64,000 bases of DNA from Melioribacteraceae bacterium (GCA_023230485.1 JALNXG010000001.1:62001-126000); one strand, 5' to 3'; positions 9,948-19,736 are shown, counted from the first letter of the stretch. Program-made: numbers and translations. The notes: generated by a model from the sequence alone, not told the origin.

Positions 9948-10652
9948 ATGAAAAAATCTCCTTTAGTTGCAGGAGCAATGTCCTTTGCAGTCCCGGGTGC
10001 AGGACAATTATATTCTGAAAGTTATATCAAAGGAGCAGCTTTCCTTGTATTAGAAGTTGCTGCAATTTATACAGGTTTAGTTTATGATAAAAAGGGGGAT
10101 GATCAGACCGAAGTTTTTCAAGAATATGCCGGTCAACACTGGGATGTAAAGAGATATGCAAAATGGACGGTTGCTAATGCTTCCAAAATAAACGAAGGTG
10201 TTAACACCTCGAATTATAATGTTTTTGATAATAGTGGTAACGTAAATTGGAACGAATTAAACAGATTAGAGAATGCAATAAGTGCTTATTATTCGCACAA
10301 ATTAGCCCCTCTGGGCGATCAACAGTATTTTGAGATGATTGGTAAGTATCCTCAATTTAATCCCGGCTGGGACGATTTTGGAGATGAAAACACAGCTTAT
10401 AAGTATGGAGACCCGCTTACTGCGAGATTTCATTATTATTCAGGGCAAAGAGGTGAGGCAAATGATTATTATAATATCGCTTCTAAAGCGGTTATTGTTA
10501 TAATAATAAATCACATTATTAGCACAGTTGATGCTATATTTACAACTAAAAGTTATAATAAAAAGATAGAATTGAATACGGATTTGCAAAAAGTGCAATA
10601 TGGTTTTGTAGAAGACCTTAATTATAAAATTAATTTGAGAGTAAGATTTTAA
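9948..10652 (+). CDS. DUF5683-family membrane-associated protein (probably lacks its native N-terminus)
   Basis: This 234-residue product opens KKSPLVAGAMSFAVPGAGQLYSE, the hallmark glycine/proline-rich start of the DUF5683 domain in FCB-group bacteria. A hydrophobic segment follows (AAFLVLEVAAIYTGLVY), then a soluble region, and a second hydrophobic stretch near residues 180-200 (ASKAVIVIIINHIISTVDAI). Function is unknown. The signal peptide is encoded in the same frame just upstream but is separated by a TAA codon at 9942. From this ATG the product would lack a secretion signal, and only a weak GAG stands in for a ribosome binding site. One base separates its stop from der. Confidence 0.7.
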   Translation: MKKSPLVAGAMSFAVPGAGQLYSESYIKGAAFLVLEVAAIYTGLVYDKKGDDQTEVFQEYAGQHWDVKRYAKWTVANASKINEGVNTSNYNVFDNSGNVNWNELNRLENAISAYYSHKLAPLGDQQYFEMIGKYPQFNPGWDDFGDENTAYKYGDPLTARFHYYSGQRGEANDYYNIASKAVIVIIINHIISTVDAIFTTKSYNKKIELNTDLQKVQYGFVEDLNYKINLRVRF

Positions 10653-10653
10653 T

Positions 10654-11970
10654 ATGAAATTACCTTTAGTAGTAATTGTAGGACGACCGAATGTTGGAAA
10701 ATCAACCCTCTTCAATCGATTGACAAAATCCACTACGGCAATTGTTGATGATTTTAGCGGCGTTACGCGTGATAGAAATTATGGCGAAGTTGAATGGAAC
10801 GGAAGACTCTTCCGTATTATAGATACTGGTGGATATGTGCCACATAGTGCAGATTTATTTGAAAAAGCAATTAAAGAACAAATAACAATTGCAGTTGATG
10901 AGGCTGAAGCTATTCTATTCGTGGTTGATGGTAAAGATGGAGCTACACCGATTGATTATGATATTGCAACTATTTTAAGAAGATCATCTAAACCGGTTTA
11001 TATCCTTGTAAATAAAATAGATATGCAATCAGCTGCTATGAATGCAGCAGAGTTCTATAGCTTAGGTATCGGTAAGCTACATGATGTGTCTGCTCTTAAT
11101 GGAAGAAACCTTGGTGATTTCCTTGATGAGATCATGGCTGAACTTACGTTTGCTGATGATTATTTAGAAAAAGATGAGAACCTTAAGATTGCAATTGTAG
11201 GAAAACCGAATGTTGGTAAATCTTCTCTAGTTAATTCGCTTCTTGGTTTTGAAAGAAGTATTGTAACGGATATACCGGGAACAACACGCGATAGTCTTGA
11301 TTCTACTTTAAAGTATTATGGCGAGGATATTACGCTCGTTGATACTGCCGGATTAAGAAAGAAAGCCCGAGTTACAGAGAATATCGAATTCTTTTCTACT
11401 GTAAGAACTTATAGAGCTATCTGGGATGCTGATGTGGCAATTTTGCTTATTGATGCGGTAATAGGTATTGACAAACAGGATCAAAAGATTTTAGACGAAA
11501 TTATTAGAAGAAGAAAAGGTGTAATAATTGCAGTTAATAAATGGGATTTAGTTGAAGAAAAAGAAACTAATACCGCTAAATTTTACGAAGAAGAGGCGAA
11601 GAAAAAACTTGGTAACGTAGATTATGCGCCTGTTATCTTTATTTCTGCTCTTACAAAGCAGAGAATATTTAAATTGATCGATTTAGCAAAGATAGTTAAT
11701 GAAGAAAGAAAAAGGAAAATACCTACTAGCGAATTGAATGATGTGCTTCTTCCTGAGATAGTTAGAGTATCACCTCCGGCTTCTCCTACCGGAAAAGAAG
11801 TTAAAATTAAATATATTACACAAGTAGGGGATTACTATCCAATCTTTTTATTTTTTACAAATGAACCTCGTTTCATACCTGATAATTATAAGAGATATTT
11901 AGAAAAATTAATAAGATCTAAATTCGGTTTCCAAGGAGTACCGATTACATTATCCTTCAGGGATAAATAA
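10654..11970 (+). CDS. der: Ribosome-associated GTPase Der (EngA)
   Basis: The 438-residue length is normal for the family. Two tandem GTPase domains are clear. The first has P-loop GRPNVGKST (residues about 9-17), DTGG and NKID. The second has P-loop GKPNVGKSS (about 184-192), [11 protein letters not shown] and NKWD. A C-terminal KH-like domain follows (about 350-438). Der assists maturation of the 50S ribosomal subunit in the cytoplasm and is essential in most bacteria. It starts one base after the DUF5683 gene and may be co-transcribed with it. No terminator hairpin is apparent in the 65 bases that follow. Confidence 0.97.
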   Translation: MKLPLVVIVGRPNVGKSTLFNRLTKSTTAIVDDFSGVTRDRNYGEVEWNGRLFRIIDTGGYVPHSADLFEKAIKEQITIAVDEAEAILFVVDGKDGATPIDYDIATILRRSSKPVYILVNKIDMQSAAMNAAEFYSLGIGKLHDVSALNGRNLGDFLDEIMAELTFADDYLEKDENLKIAIVGKPNVGKSSLVNSLLGFERSIVTDIPGTTRDSLDSTLKYYGEDITLVDTAGLRKKARVTENIEFFSTVRTYRAIWDADVAILLIDAVIGIDKQDQKILDEIIRRRKGVIIAVNKWDLVEEKETNTAKFYEEEAKKKLGNVDYAPVIFISALTKQRIFKLIDLAKIVNEERKRKIPTSELNDVLLPEIVRVSPPASPTGKEVKIKYITQVGDYYPIFLFFTNEPRFIPDNYKRYLEKLIRSKFGFQGVPITLSFRDK

Positions 11971-12035
11971 GACCTATCTTTAAACATTCTTTATTATATT
12001 TAATTTAGTAATTTCTAATAATTATCTAATTAATA

Positions 12036-13397
12036 ATGCTAATAAAGAGACCTCAAAATATTGTTGTTGTTGGCGGAAATGCTGCCGGAGCCGCAGCTGC
12101 TGCTAAGGCAAAGAGAAATTCCCCCTCTTCTAATGTTATTTTATATGAGCGTAGCAAATTTATTTCTACCGGTACTTGTGAGTTGCCTTATCTGATCTCA
12201 GGTGAGATTAAAGATTATAAAGATATAGTTTTCTTTTCGGCAGATTCATTTAAGGAAGAAAAACAGGTAGAGGTATTTGTTGAGCATTCTGTGGAAAGTA
12301 TAGATCGCAGAAGTAAAAAAATAGCTGTTAAAAATGTTATTTCAGGGCATATATATTATCAAGATTATGATAAACTTATATTAACAACCGGTTCTTCTGC
12401 GATAAATCACCCTGATTTATTAGAGCCAAGCCAAAATCTTTTCCATCTTAAATCTGTTCCTGATTATATTAAAATAGACAATTACTTGAAATCCAATAAA
12501 TGCAAGGATGTTTTAATTATCGGTGGCGGTTACATCGGTTTAGAGACTACAGAGTCTTTTCATAAATCAGGTTTTAATGTTACAATTCTTGAAAGAGATT
12601 CACTTCCATTAGGTAATTCAGAAATCGAAATTAAAAACCGAATTAAAGAAACGCTTGAGAAAAAGAATATCCGATTTTATGGCAATAGTGACCGATTAAA
12701 GGTTTTCAAAGAAGGTAATTACATCAAAAAAATTGTTGCCAATGGGATTATTTTTGAACCCGATATGGTAATTGTCTCCATTGGATTTAAGCCACGAACT
12801 CAGATTGGACAAGCAGCGATGCTGAATATTGGAAAATATAACGGCTTTAAAACTGATTCTTTCCTTAAAACAAATGATCCTAATATCTTATCCGCTGGGG
12901 ATAATAGTGAGGTAACTAATTTTATAACAAAGAAAAATGATTATATACCACTTGCCACTATTGCACATTCGATGGGTCATATAGCAGGAGATAATGCTTC
13001 AGGAGCATTTAATAAATTCTTACCTGTTATAAAGAATATAGCGGTAAAATTATTTGATAATTGTTATTCTCAAGTAGGATTAACTCATAAAGAAGCAACC
13101 GAACATCGATTTAATTTTGAGGTCATAACTGCTGAAGTTCCCAATTTAGTAAAAGTAATGAGTAACACAAAACCCACATTTGGGAAAATATTATACGAAA
13201 AGAATAGTAAGCAGATTCTCGGAGCATCATTCTTTGGGCAACAAGAAGCAATTGGTAATGCCGATATAATTGCTACACTGATACAAAATAAAATTACAGG
13301 GAGCACACTTTATAATGCAAATTATAATTATTCACCCCCATGCTCCCCATTTATAAATTTACTTTCAGTTTTGGGTAGAAAGATCAATAAGGATTGA
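12036..13397 (+). CDS. FAD-dependent pyridine nucleotide-disulfide oxidoreductase, CoA-disulfide reductase/NADH oxidase type
   Basis: This 453-residue protein has an N-terminal FAD-binding Rossmann motif (VVVGGNAAGAAAAAKAKR, from about 10) and an NAD(P) site (VLIIGGGYIGLETTESF, about 155-171). A single candidate redox cysteine, Cys48, lies in STGTCELPYLISG, the position used by CoA-disulfide reductases and NADH peroxidases/oxidases. The C-terminal dimerisation domain is present. Likely roles are reducing CoA disulfide or a low-molecular-weight persulfide or peroxide with NAD(P)H. It ends one base before upp. The bacillithiol gene bshC is 15 kb away, so disulfide reduction of bacillithiol or CoA both fit. 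The substrate cannot be fixed from sequence. Confidence 0.78.
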   Translation: MLIKRPQNIVVVGGNAAGAAAAAKAKRNSPSSNVILYERSKFISTGTCELPYLISGEIKDYKDIVFFSADSFKEEKQVEVFVEHSVESIDRRSKKIAVKNVISGHIYYQDYDKLILTTGSSAINHPDLLEPSQNLFHLKSVPDYIKIDNYLKSNKCKDVLIIGGGYIGLETTESFHKSGFNVTILERDSLPLGNSEIEIKNRIKETLEKKNIRFYGNSDRLKVFKEGNYIKKIVANGIIFEPDMVIVSIGFKPRTQIGQAAMLNIGKYNGFKTDSFLKTNDPNILSAGDNSEVTNFITKKNDYIPLATIAHSMGHIAGDNASGAFNKFLPVIKNIAVKLFDNCYSQVGLTHKEATEHRFNFEVITAEVPNLVKVMSNTKPTFGKILYEKNSKQILGASFFGQQEAIGNADIIATLIQNKITGSTLYNANYNYSPPCSPFINLLSVLGRKINKD

Positions 13398-13398
13398 A

Positions 13399-14025
13399 AT
13401 GAAAAACTTAATTAAAGTTCAGAGTCCCCTTATAAAAAGAGATATTACGATTCTTAGGAATATCGATACGAATACGGAGCAGTTTAGAAATGCGTTATCG
13501 AGAATAGCATTTGTCATGGCAAGTGAGATAAGTAAATCGTTTGAAGTTGCAGAAATTGATGTTCAAACTCCACTTGAAGTAACGACTGGTTATATCATTA
13601 AAAAACATATAGTTCTCGTGCCTGTCTTAAGAGCTGGATTAAGTATGGTACAACCTTTTTTGGACATGATTCCAAATGCGCGAGTTGGGCATATTGGTTT
13701 AAAGAGAGATGAAAATACCTTGCTCCCGATTGATTACTATTATAAAACGCCAAAAGAATTACCAAAAGCTAAGACAATCTTATTGGACCCAATGCTTGCC
13801 ACCGGGGGTAGTGCAGTAGTAGCTTTTAATTACCTTAAAGATCAGGGAGCAAATGATTGTATCCTTGCATGTCTAATAGCTGCTCCCGAGGGTGTAGAAA
13901 AAATGCAAAGGGAGCATCCTGAAATTCCTGTTTACACCGCTTCCTTAGACAAGGGATTAAATTCTCAAGGTTATATCCTCCCGGGACTTGGTGATGCCGG
14001 AGATAGAACTTTTGGTACATTTTAG
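13399..14025 (+). CDS. upp: Uracil phosphoribosyltransferase
   Basis: The 208-residue protein has the standard length. The PRPP-binding loop is clear (LLDPMLATGGSAVVAF, about 131-146), and the uracil-binding C-terminal motif YILPGLGDAGDRTFGT is intact. It converts uracil and PRPP to UMP in pyrimidine salvage. It starts one base after the upstream flavoprotein, which suggests co-transcription, although the two have no obvious functional link. Confidence 0.97.
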   Translation: MKNLIKVQSPLIKRDITILRNIDTNTEQFRNALSRIAFVMASEISKSFEVAEIDVQTPLEVTTGYIIKKHIVLVPVLRAGLSMVQPFLDMIPNARVGHIGLKRDENTLLPIDYYYKTPKELPKAKTILLDPMLATGGSAVVAFNYLKDQGANDCILACLIAAPEGVEKMQREHPEIPVYTASLDKGLNSQGYILPGLGDAGDRTFGTF

Positions 14026-14084
14026 TCTTGTTTTATTAAGCTTGTTTTAATATATATCCATTTGATAATTGGGTAATACAATTT

Positions 14085-16262
14085 ATGCCGGAAGAAATAC
14101 AAAATAGCAAATTAAATAAGATCCTTGAAGAATTATTAACTCTTTGCAAAAAGAACCTTCCAATGGTAAATGAAGAGTTAATTACTAAAGCATTTATGTT
14201 TAGTTATGAATCACATAAAAATAATTTCCGTGCTTCCGGTGAACCATATTTTAACCATCCTGTTGAAGTTGCTTCCATAATTGCCCGTGAAATCCCTTTG
14301 GATGATGTATCGGTAGCAAGTGCACTTTTGCATGATGTTGTCGAAGATAGTAGCATTGAACTTGGATTGATTTCTAGAGAATTTGGCAAGGAGGTTGCGG
14401 AAATTGTTGATGGTGTTACAAAAATAAGTGGAGTGTTTAGAGGACAGGAAATTGTTCAAGCCGAAAATTATAGGAAGCTTCTCCTTTCTATGGTTAAAGA
14501 TGTACGTGTAATATTAGTAAAATTTGCAGATCGTCTCCATAATATGCGGACTTTAGAATTTGTTCATCCTCAAAAGCAAAGAAGAATTGCGAAAGAAACT
14601 TTAGAAATATATGCTCCCTTTGCAAATCGATTTGGATTAGGAGCAGTCAAATGGGAAATGGAAGACTTAGCATTTAAGTTTCTCAATCGCGATTCGTACG
14701 ATAATATAGCTAAAAGTATTAATAACACAAGAAAAGAAAGAGAATTATTTATTGGAAAATTCATAAAACCAATTGATGAAAAACTTAAAGAGCTTAAAAT
14801 AAATTATGAATTAGGTGGCAGGGCTAAGCATCTTTATTCTATTTATCGCAAAATGGTAAAGCAAAACCGACCTTTTGAAGATATTTACGATCTATTAGCT
14901 GTCAGGATTATTCTTGAATCAAATGATCCTAACGAATGCTATTATGTACTTGGAATTATCAGTAATCTTTATAAACCGATAGGTGAACGATTCAAGGATT
15001 TTATATCGATTCCCAAAAAGAACAATTATCAATCAATCCATACTACTGTTATCGGACCGGATGCGAAGTTTGTAGAAGTGCAGATCAGAACTCGAAAGAT
15101 GCATGAAATAGCGGAAAAAGGAGTGGCAGCTCACTGGAAATATAAAGAAGGAGTAATGGCATCCGATAAAGATTTGGAAGATTGGGTGAACTGGGTCAGA
15201 GACGTTTTTGAGAATGCTTCTAAGGATGAAGCTACAAAGGATATTCTTTCAAGTTTTAAACTAAACCTTTATCAAGACGAGATTTACGTCTTTACACCTA
15301 AAGGTGATTTAATTAAGTTACCACTTAATTCTACTCCAGTTGATTTTGCTTATGAGATTCACTCAAAGGTGGGGAATAGCTGTATCGGAGCTAAAGTCAA
15401 TGGGAAAATTGTTCCGTTAGATACCATGCTCCATAGCGGGGATCAAGTTTCTATCATTATGGGTAAAAATCCTCGTCCAAATAAAAGTTGGCTTCAATTT
15501 GCTTTAACACATAAAGCAAAAACTAATATTCGCAAATTCTTAAATAAAGAAGAAGAAAGAATTGTGGAGCAAGGTAAGGAAATTTGGGAAAGAAAAATTA
15601 AAAAACTTAAACTTGCGTTTTCACCCGATGATGTATCAAAATTATTTAGAAAATTGAAATACGAAAATGCTTTACAATTTTATGGTGCAATTGCACAAGA
15701 TAGAATTAATCTTGATAATATTCTTAATCCAATTCAGGAGACGGAGCAAAGGGAAGTTCCTGAGCTAGAATTTGAAAAATTTGCTACAAGTGTTAGAACA
15801 AGTGCCGGTGGTGTTATTGTCGAGGGAGAAAATAAGGGTGTTGCATATAGTTATGCAAAATGTTGTAATCCTATTCCCGGCGATGTTGTAGTTGGTTATA
15901 TTACCATTGGCGAAGGGATTAAAATACATAAGAAAGATTGTAAGAATTTAATTAATATGGTGCGTTATGGCGAAGATCGATTGGTTGCAGTTCAGTGGCC
16001 TAAAACAGAAGGAGCTTCTTTCGTTGCGGGATTAATTATTAAAGGTGATGATATGCCCGGAATACTTAAAGACCTCTCCAACGCCGTTACAACTTATCAA
16101 AATACTAATATTAAATCGGTAAACATATCCACAACAGATTCAATGTTTAGGGGAACGATTACCGTTTTTGTTAGAGACCTTGTACATCTCAGAGGATTAA
16201 TTGAGAAAATTAAAAAAACAAAAGGTGTATATTCGGTAGAGCGTTTTGATGCTGATAGTTGA
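14085..16262 (+). CDS. relA: Bifunctional (p)ppGpp synthetase/hydrolase, RelA/SpoT family
   Basis: This 725-residue Rsh protein has all expected domains in order. An HD hydrolase domain carries the HDVVEDS motif (His83-Asp84). A synthetase domain carries YQSIHTTVIGP and EVQIRTRKMHEIAEKGVAAHWKYK (about 315-360). A TGS domain begins YVFTPKGDLIKLP (about 400). A conserved zinc-finger/CC region contains YAKCCNPIPGD, and a C-terminal ACT domain closes the protein (about 650-720). Both catalytic halves appear intact, so it should both make and degrade the stringent-response alarmone. Its end overlaps ruvX by 14 bases, implying translational coupling. It is the only Rsh enzyme in the window. Confidence 0.95.
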   Translation: MPEEIQNSKLNKILEELLTLCKKNLPMVNEELITKAFMFSYESHKNNFRASGEPYFNHPVEVASIIAREIPLDDVSVASALLHDVVEDSSIELGLISREFGKEVAEIVDGVTKISGVFRGQEIVQAENYRKLLLSMVKDVRVILVKFADRLHNMRTLEFVHPQKQRRIAKETLEIYAPFANRFGLGAVKWEMEDLAFKFLNRDSYDNIAKSINNTRKERELFIGKFIKPIDEKLKELKINYELGGRAKHLYSIYRKMVKQNRPFEDIYDLLAVRIILESNDPNECYYVLGIISNLYKPIGERFKDFISIPKKNNYQSIHTTVIGPDAKFVEVQIRTRKMHEIAEKGVAAHWKYKEGVMASDKDLEDWVNWVRDVFENASKDEATKDILSSFKLNLYQDEIYVFTPKGDLIKLPLNSTPVDFAYEIHSKVGNSCIGAKVNGKIVPLDTMLHSGDQVSIIMGKNPRPNKSWLQFALTHKAKTNIRKFLNKEEERIVEQGKEIWERKIKKLKLAFSPDDVSKLFRKLKYENALQFYGAIAQDRINLDNILNPIQETEQREVPELEFEKFATSVRTSAGGVIVEGENKGVAYSYAKCCNPIPGDVVVGYITIGEGIKIHKKDCKNLINMVRYGEDRLVAVQWPKTEGASFVAGLIIKGDDMPGILKDLSNAVTTYQNTNIKSVNISTTDSMFRGTITVFVRDLVHLRGLIEKIKKTKGVYSVERFDADS

Positions 16263-16695
16263 AGAAAGAATTATGGCTATCGATTTTGGGGAGGTTCGTC
16301 TTGGAATCGCTATTACTGATCCACTTAATATGTTTGCTTATCCATTAGAAACAATTCCTAATAATAATTTAGCCACAAAGAAATTATTAGATATAATAAA
16401 AAACTATTCCGTAAAGTTTATTATTATTGGTATGCCCGTAAAAGAAAGTGGTGAACAAACAAAATTAATGGAAACGATCCAAAAATTTTCTATCGAACTA
16501 AAAGAAAAATCGGGCATTGACTTTGAGTTTTTTGACGAGCGATACACATCTAAAATGGCAACCCAGATGATTAATGAATCGAATCTATCAAAGAAAAAGA
16601 GAAGAGATAAGAGTTTGATTGATAAAACTGCGGCATCAATAATGCTTCAAGACTATTTAAAAAAAATAGAGAATCAATCAATAAACAATAAATAA
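16249..16695 (+). CDS. ruvX: RuvX/YqgF family Holliday junction resolvase-like nuclease
   Basis: The product is about 148 residues and has an RNase H-like fold. The N-terminal strand RIMAIDFGEVRLGIAITDP carries the first catalytic Asp, and FFDERYTSKMA and DKTAASIMLQDYL carry the later conserved acidic and structural positions. The family is implicated in Holliday junction resolution or 16S rRNA 5'-end processing. ATG 16249 was chosen over TTG 16246 and ATG 16273, because the VEER lead-in before IMAIDFG matches the usual N-terminal length. It overlaps the RelA/SpoT gene by 14 bases. Confidence 0.9.
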   Translation: MLIVEERIMAIDFGEVRLGIAITDPLNMFAYPLETIPNNNLATKKLLDIIKNYSVKFIIIGMPVKESGEQTKLMETIQKFSIELKEKSGIDFEFFDERYTSKMATQMINESNLSKKKRRDKSLIDKTAASIMLQDYLKKIENQSINNK

Positions 16696-16698
16696 GGA

Positions 16699-16729
16699 TT
16701 GACATTTTTAACTATATAAGCTATTTTTT
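16699..16729 (+). promoter_or_regulatory. Possible promoter for the BMC shell genes
   Basis: TTGACA begins at 16699, and TATTTTTT at 16722 approximates the Bacteroidota -7 element TAnnTTTG. Twenty bases separate TTG from TA. The same spacing and a similar element are seen before gapA. In such AT-rich DNA the match could be chance. Confidence 0.3.
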
Positions 16730-16762
16730 CATTACTTTTCATTTTAATTGGGAGCACATTAT

Positions 16763-17047
16763 ATGACACTTGACGCACTTGGAATGGTGGAAACCAAAGG
16801 GTTAGTTGGTGCAGTCGAAGCAGCGGATGCTATGGTAAAAGCTGCAAAGGTAGAATTAATTGGTAAAGAGACAATCGGCGGCGGTTATGTAACTGTTATG
16901 GTTCGTGGTGATGTTGGTGCAGTAAAAGCTGCGACAGATGCCGGAGCAGCAGCAGCACAGAGAGTTGGAGAATTGGTTTCAGTTCACGTTATTCCACGTC
17001 CGCATACTGATGTTGAATTAATTCTTCCTAAAAGACCAAAACTTTAA
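16763..17047 (+). CDS. Bacterial microcompartment shell protein, single-BMC-domain hexamer type (PduA/CcmK-like)
   Basis: The 94-residue product is one BMC domain: [29 protein letters not shown] at the N-terminus, a [16 protein letters not shown] core and the VHVIPRPH strand that closes BMC-H proteins. Such proteins form flat hexamers tiling the shell of metabolic organelles. ATG 16763 was chosen because a ribosome binding site (tgggag, 16749-16754) sits 8 bases upstream. The in-frame TTG at 16748 overlaps that site and would add five untypical residues. A second BMC gene starts 9 bases after the stop. No pentameric BMC-P, tandem BMC-T or signature enzyme is adjacent, so this looks like a satellite shell locus rather than a full operon. 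Confidence 0.95.
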   Translation: MTLDALGMVETKGLVGAVEAADAMVKAAKVELIGKETIGGGYVTVMVRGDVGAVKAATDAGAAAAQRVGELVSVHVIPRPHTDVELILPKRPKL

Positions 17048-17056
17048 TTCGCTATT

Positions 17057-18154
17057 ATGGAATTAGCTCTTGGGTTAATAGAAACTAAAGGTTTGATTGG
17101 TGCAATTGAGGCTGCCGATGCTATGCTTAAGGCAGCCAATGTTAAACTAATTAGTAAAGAAAAAATTACTGCCGCTTTAGTTACTATTAAAATTGTAGGT
17201 GAAGTCGCTGCTGTCCGTTCTGCAATTGATGCCGGAGCAGCCGCTGCACAAAGAGTGGGTCAGTTAGTCTCAACTCATATAATCCCAAGACCTGATGATC
17301 AGTTGATACCTTTCATTTATGATCTATTGCCCGAACAGAATCAAAAAAAATCAAAATCAAAGAAAGTAACTAAAACTTCTATTGAGCATCCTAGTTTATT
17401 CTCGCAAGAAGAATTGCATATCGATTATGCTGAAGAAGGTGGTGATGAAGATTTTTCTGATCCAGATGAAGAGGTTATATCTAAATCCGAGATTGATATT
17501 ATTGAGAGCGATTCAGAAAAAGGAATTTCTAAGATAGAAATTTCTGATTTTGATTCTGATGAAGATATAGAAACTGAGATGGAAGATGAATTAGATGATG
17601 AGGCTGATCTCGAATTAGGTAAGGAAGATTCATTAAATGAGGAATTAGAGTCAGATTTTCATAAGGTAAATGAAGAAGAAAATTTCTCTTCCGAAATTGA
17701 ATCGTTCAATGAAGACGAAAATGATGAGTTAGAAAATATTCCTGAATATGAAGAAGAATTAGAAGATGAACTTCCCGAAGAAATTGATGGTGAACTCGAT
17801 GGTGATTTAGATACCGAGATAAATGTTGAAGTAAGTGATAATATAGATACTGAGATTGATGTTGAGTTTAATAAAGAGTTTCCAGAAAAGACCAAAAGTG
17901 ATCTTGATGATAGTAAAACTGTAGAATCTTTTAAGAATAATGTTGGTGATATACATTCAGGAGAATCCGAAACTACGGTAGCGGCTTCTGGTGATGAATC
18001 AGAAATTCCTAAAGAGGATGAATTAATAAAATTAAATGTTCATGATCTGCGTAAATTAGCGCGCTCTTTATCCGATTTTCCAATTAAGGGGAGAGAAATC
18101 TCCAAAGCGAATAGAAATCTACTTATCGATTATTTCAATCAATTAAGAAAATAA
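17057..18154 (+). CDS. BMC shell protein with a long acidic tail and a C-terminal helical module
   Basis: Residues 1-85 are a complete BMC-H domain ([21 protein letters not shown], then [10 protein letters not shown]). It closely resembles the gene 9 bases upstream, so the pair probably arose by duplication. After it come a short lysine patch (97-107) and about 210 residues dominated by Glu and Asp (about 115-325), low in complexity and probably disordered. The last 40 residues (about 325-365) are different and well ordered: [17 protein letters not shown], then [13 protein letters not shown]. This resembles helix-extended-helix (SAP/Rho-N-like) or peripheral-subunit-binding modules, though that is inference. 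Known tailed shell proteins such as EutK also carry a small C-terminal domain. A cargo-, nucleic-acid- or cytoskeleton-binding role is conceivable. The total of 365 residues is far above the normal 90-110. Confidence 0.9.
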   Translation: MELALGLIETKGLIGAIEAADAMLKAANVKLISKEKITAALVTIKIVGEVAAVRSAIDAGAAAAQRVGQLVSTHIIPRPDDQLIPFIYDLLPEQNQKKSKSKKVTKTSIEHPSLFSQEELHIDYAEEGGDEDFSDPDEEVISKSEIDIIESDSEKGISKIEISDFDSDEDIETEMEDELDDEADLELGKEDSLNEELESDFHKVNEEENFSSEIESFNEDENDELENIPEYEEELEDELPEEIDGELDGDLDTEINVEVSDNIDTEIDVEFNKEFPEKTKSDLDDSKTVESFKNNVGDIHSGESETTVAASGDESEIPKEDELIKLNVHDLRKLARSLSDFPIKGREISKANRNLLIDYFNQLRK

Positions 18155-18202
18155 TTTTCCTTAAATTCCCTTCTAATTAATAACTTTATTTATATTGAGA
18201 TT

Positions 18203-19114
18203 ATGAGTAAAAAAATAATAACAATCTCTTTTATTGTCTTCTTTTCTTTGGCTCTTTGGGTTTCTGTTTCGTTATCCAATGAATACTATACTTTTATAAC
18301 TGTTCCGGTTGTTTATACTGATTTACCGGAAGATTATATAGTTGGGAGTTCTTCGGCTAATGAAATTAGGATTGGGCTTAAAGGTGAAGGATGGCTGCTT
18401 ACAAAGCTATTCACAGGTAATTTGCCTGTTTTTGAGATATCTCTTAATAAAAGTAGCTCAATTAAAAATTTGTCCATTCGTAATTTCACCGAAAATAATA
18501 GTTGGATAACCTCGAGAATGCAAGTTGTAGATATTAATCCTAGTCAAATAACAATTGATATAGATCGAGTTTTTATTAAAAAAGTTCCTATATTACCTAA
18601 AACGAAGCTTTCATTTAAAGAAGGATATGGAATAGCATCTAAGATTTTTATCGAACCTGAATCAGTATCGGTTTATGGTACAATGTCGAATATAAGGAAA
18701 ATAAATAGTGTAGAGACTTTTGAAAAAGAGTTTGAAAATATTGATGAAAAAGTTGGTTCGTCGCTTACCTTAAAACCTGTTCCAAATGTTTATTTCAAAA
18801 GAGATAACACATTAGTTTATTTTGATGTTCAAAAGACATCAGACAAAACTTTCTCCGATATAGATATTGAGATTGTAAACGTGCCAAAAGGTAGAGAGCT
18901 TGTATTATATCCATCAAAAGTTTCTGTAGCTTTCCGAGGTGGGATTCTAAATCTAGGAAAACTTAATAAGGATGCAATCAGAGTTTATGTGGATTATTGG
19001 AAAGTTATTAGAGATACTTCCGGCGTAATTGAACCGGAAGTGGAACATCCACAGAATATAGAATTATTAAATAAAATACCAAATTCGCTAAAATATATTA
19101 TTAAAGAGTATTGA
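18203..19114 (+). CDS. YbbR-like domain membrane protein (CdaR-type)
   Basis: This 303-residue protein has an N-terminal membrane anchor (residues about 4-22, IITISFIVFFSLALWVSVS). It then carries extracytoplasmic YbbR-like repeats, recognisable by IKKVPILP (about 130), PESVSVYGT and ITIDIDR. In Firmicutes such proteins (CdaR) regulate diadenylate cyclase. In FCB-group bacteria single YbbR proteins occur without a known partner, and no disA/cdaA gene is visible here. It starts 48 bases after the tailed BMC gene and ends one base before tmk. Confidence 0.78.
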   Translation: MSKKIITISFIVFFSLALWVSVSLSNEYYTFITVPVVYTDLPEDYIVGSSSANEIRIGLKGEGWLLTKLFTGNLPVFEISLNKSSSIKNLSIRNFTENNSWITSRMQVVDINPSQITIDIDRVFIKKVPILPKTKLSFKEGYGIASKIFIEPESVSVYGTMSNIRKINSVETFEKEFENIDEKVGSSLTLKPVPNVYFKRDNTLVYFDVQKTSDKTFSDIDIEIVNVPKGRELVLYPSKVSVAFRGGILNLGKLNKDAIRVYVDYWKVIRDTSGVIEPEVEHPQNIELLNKIPNSLKYIIKEY

Positions 19115-19115
19115 C

Positions 19116-19736
19116 ATGTTTATTTCCTTTGAAGGGCTTGATTTTTCCGGAAAGTCAACACAGGTAGAATTACTTAAAGAATATTTTGAAAACAAAGGAG
19201 AAGATGTTCTTTTGATTAGAGAACCGGGTGGGACTTCCATCTCGGAAAAAATAAGAGATATACTTTTAGATAAAAAAAATTCTCAAATGCATATTGAAAC
19301 TGAACTTCTGCTTTTTACTGCTAGCAGGGCGCAGTTAGTAAATGAAGTTATCATACCGGCTTTAGATGAAGGTAAAATTGTTATTTCCGACCGATTTCAC
19401 GATTCATCAATTGCTTATCAAAGTTATGGAAGGGGAATCTCTCTCGATTTTGTTTTGGATTTACAAAATTATATCATAAGAAATGTTGTTCCTGCATTAA
19501 CCTTTTTTATCGATATTGATATAATTGAAATGTTCAATAGAAAAAATAGTATTCTACTTTTTGATTTAGACCGTATTGAATTATCTGATGAAATATTTTA
19601 TAATAAAGTTAGAAGCGGCTATTTAGAGATCGCGAAAAAGGAAGAAAGATTTATTTTAATTAATGGTACTGATTCTATTGAAGATATCCACAATTTTATT
19701 CTTAAGAAAGTATTGAGTTATGAAACCACTATATAA
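19116..19736 (+). CDS. tmk: Thymidylate kinase
   Basis: The 206-residue protein has the normal length. It carries P-loop FEGLDFSGKST (about 5-15), the DR(F/Y) motif in ISDRFHDSSIAYQ and the REPGGT substrate motif. LDRIELSDEIFYNKVRSGYLEIA near the C-terminus is typical of bacterial TMK. It phosphorylates dTMP to dTDP. The gene begins one base after the YbbR gene and overlaps the following S41 protease by 17 bases. Confidence 0.95.
   Translation: MFISFEGLDFSGKSTQVELLKEYFENKGEDVLLIREPGGTSISEKIRDILLDKKNSQMHIETELLLFTASRAQLVNEVIIPALDEGKIVISDRFHDSSIAYQSYGRGISLDFVLDLQNYIIRNVVPALTFFIDIDIIEMFNRKNSILLFDLDRIELSDEIFYNKVRSGYLEIAKKEERFILINGTDSIEDIHNFILKKVLSYETTI

Noticed and set aside
17659..17895. Minus-strand serine-rich frame
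   Set aside because: It is the complement of the Glu/Asp-rich tail of the BMC protein (GAA/GAT codons read as TTC/ATC and TCN); it arises from low-complexity composition.
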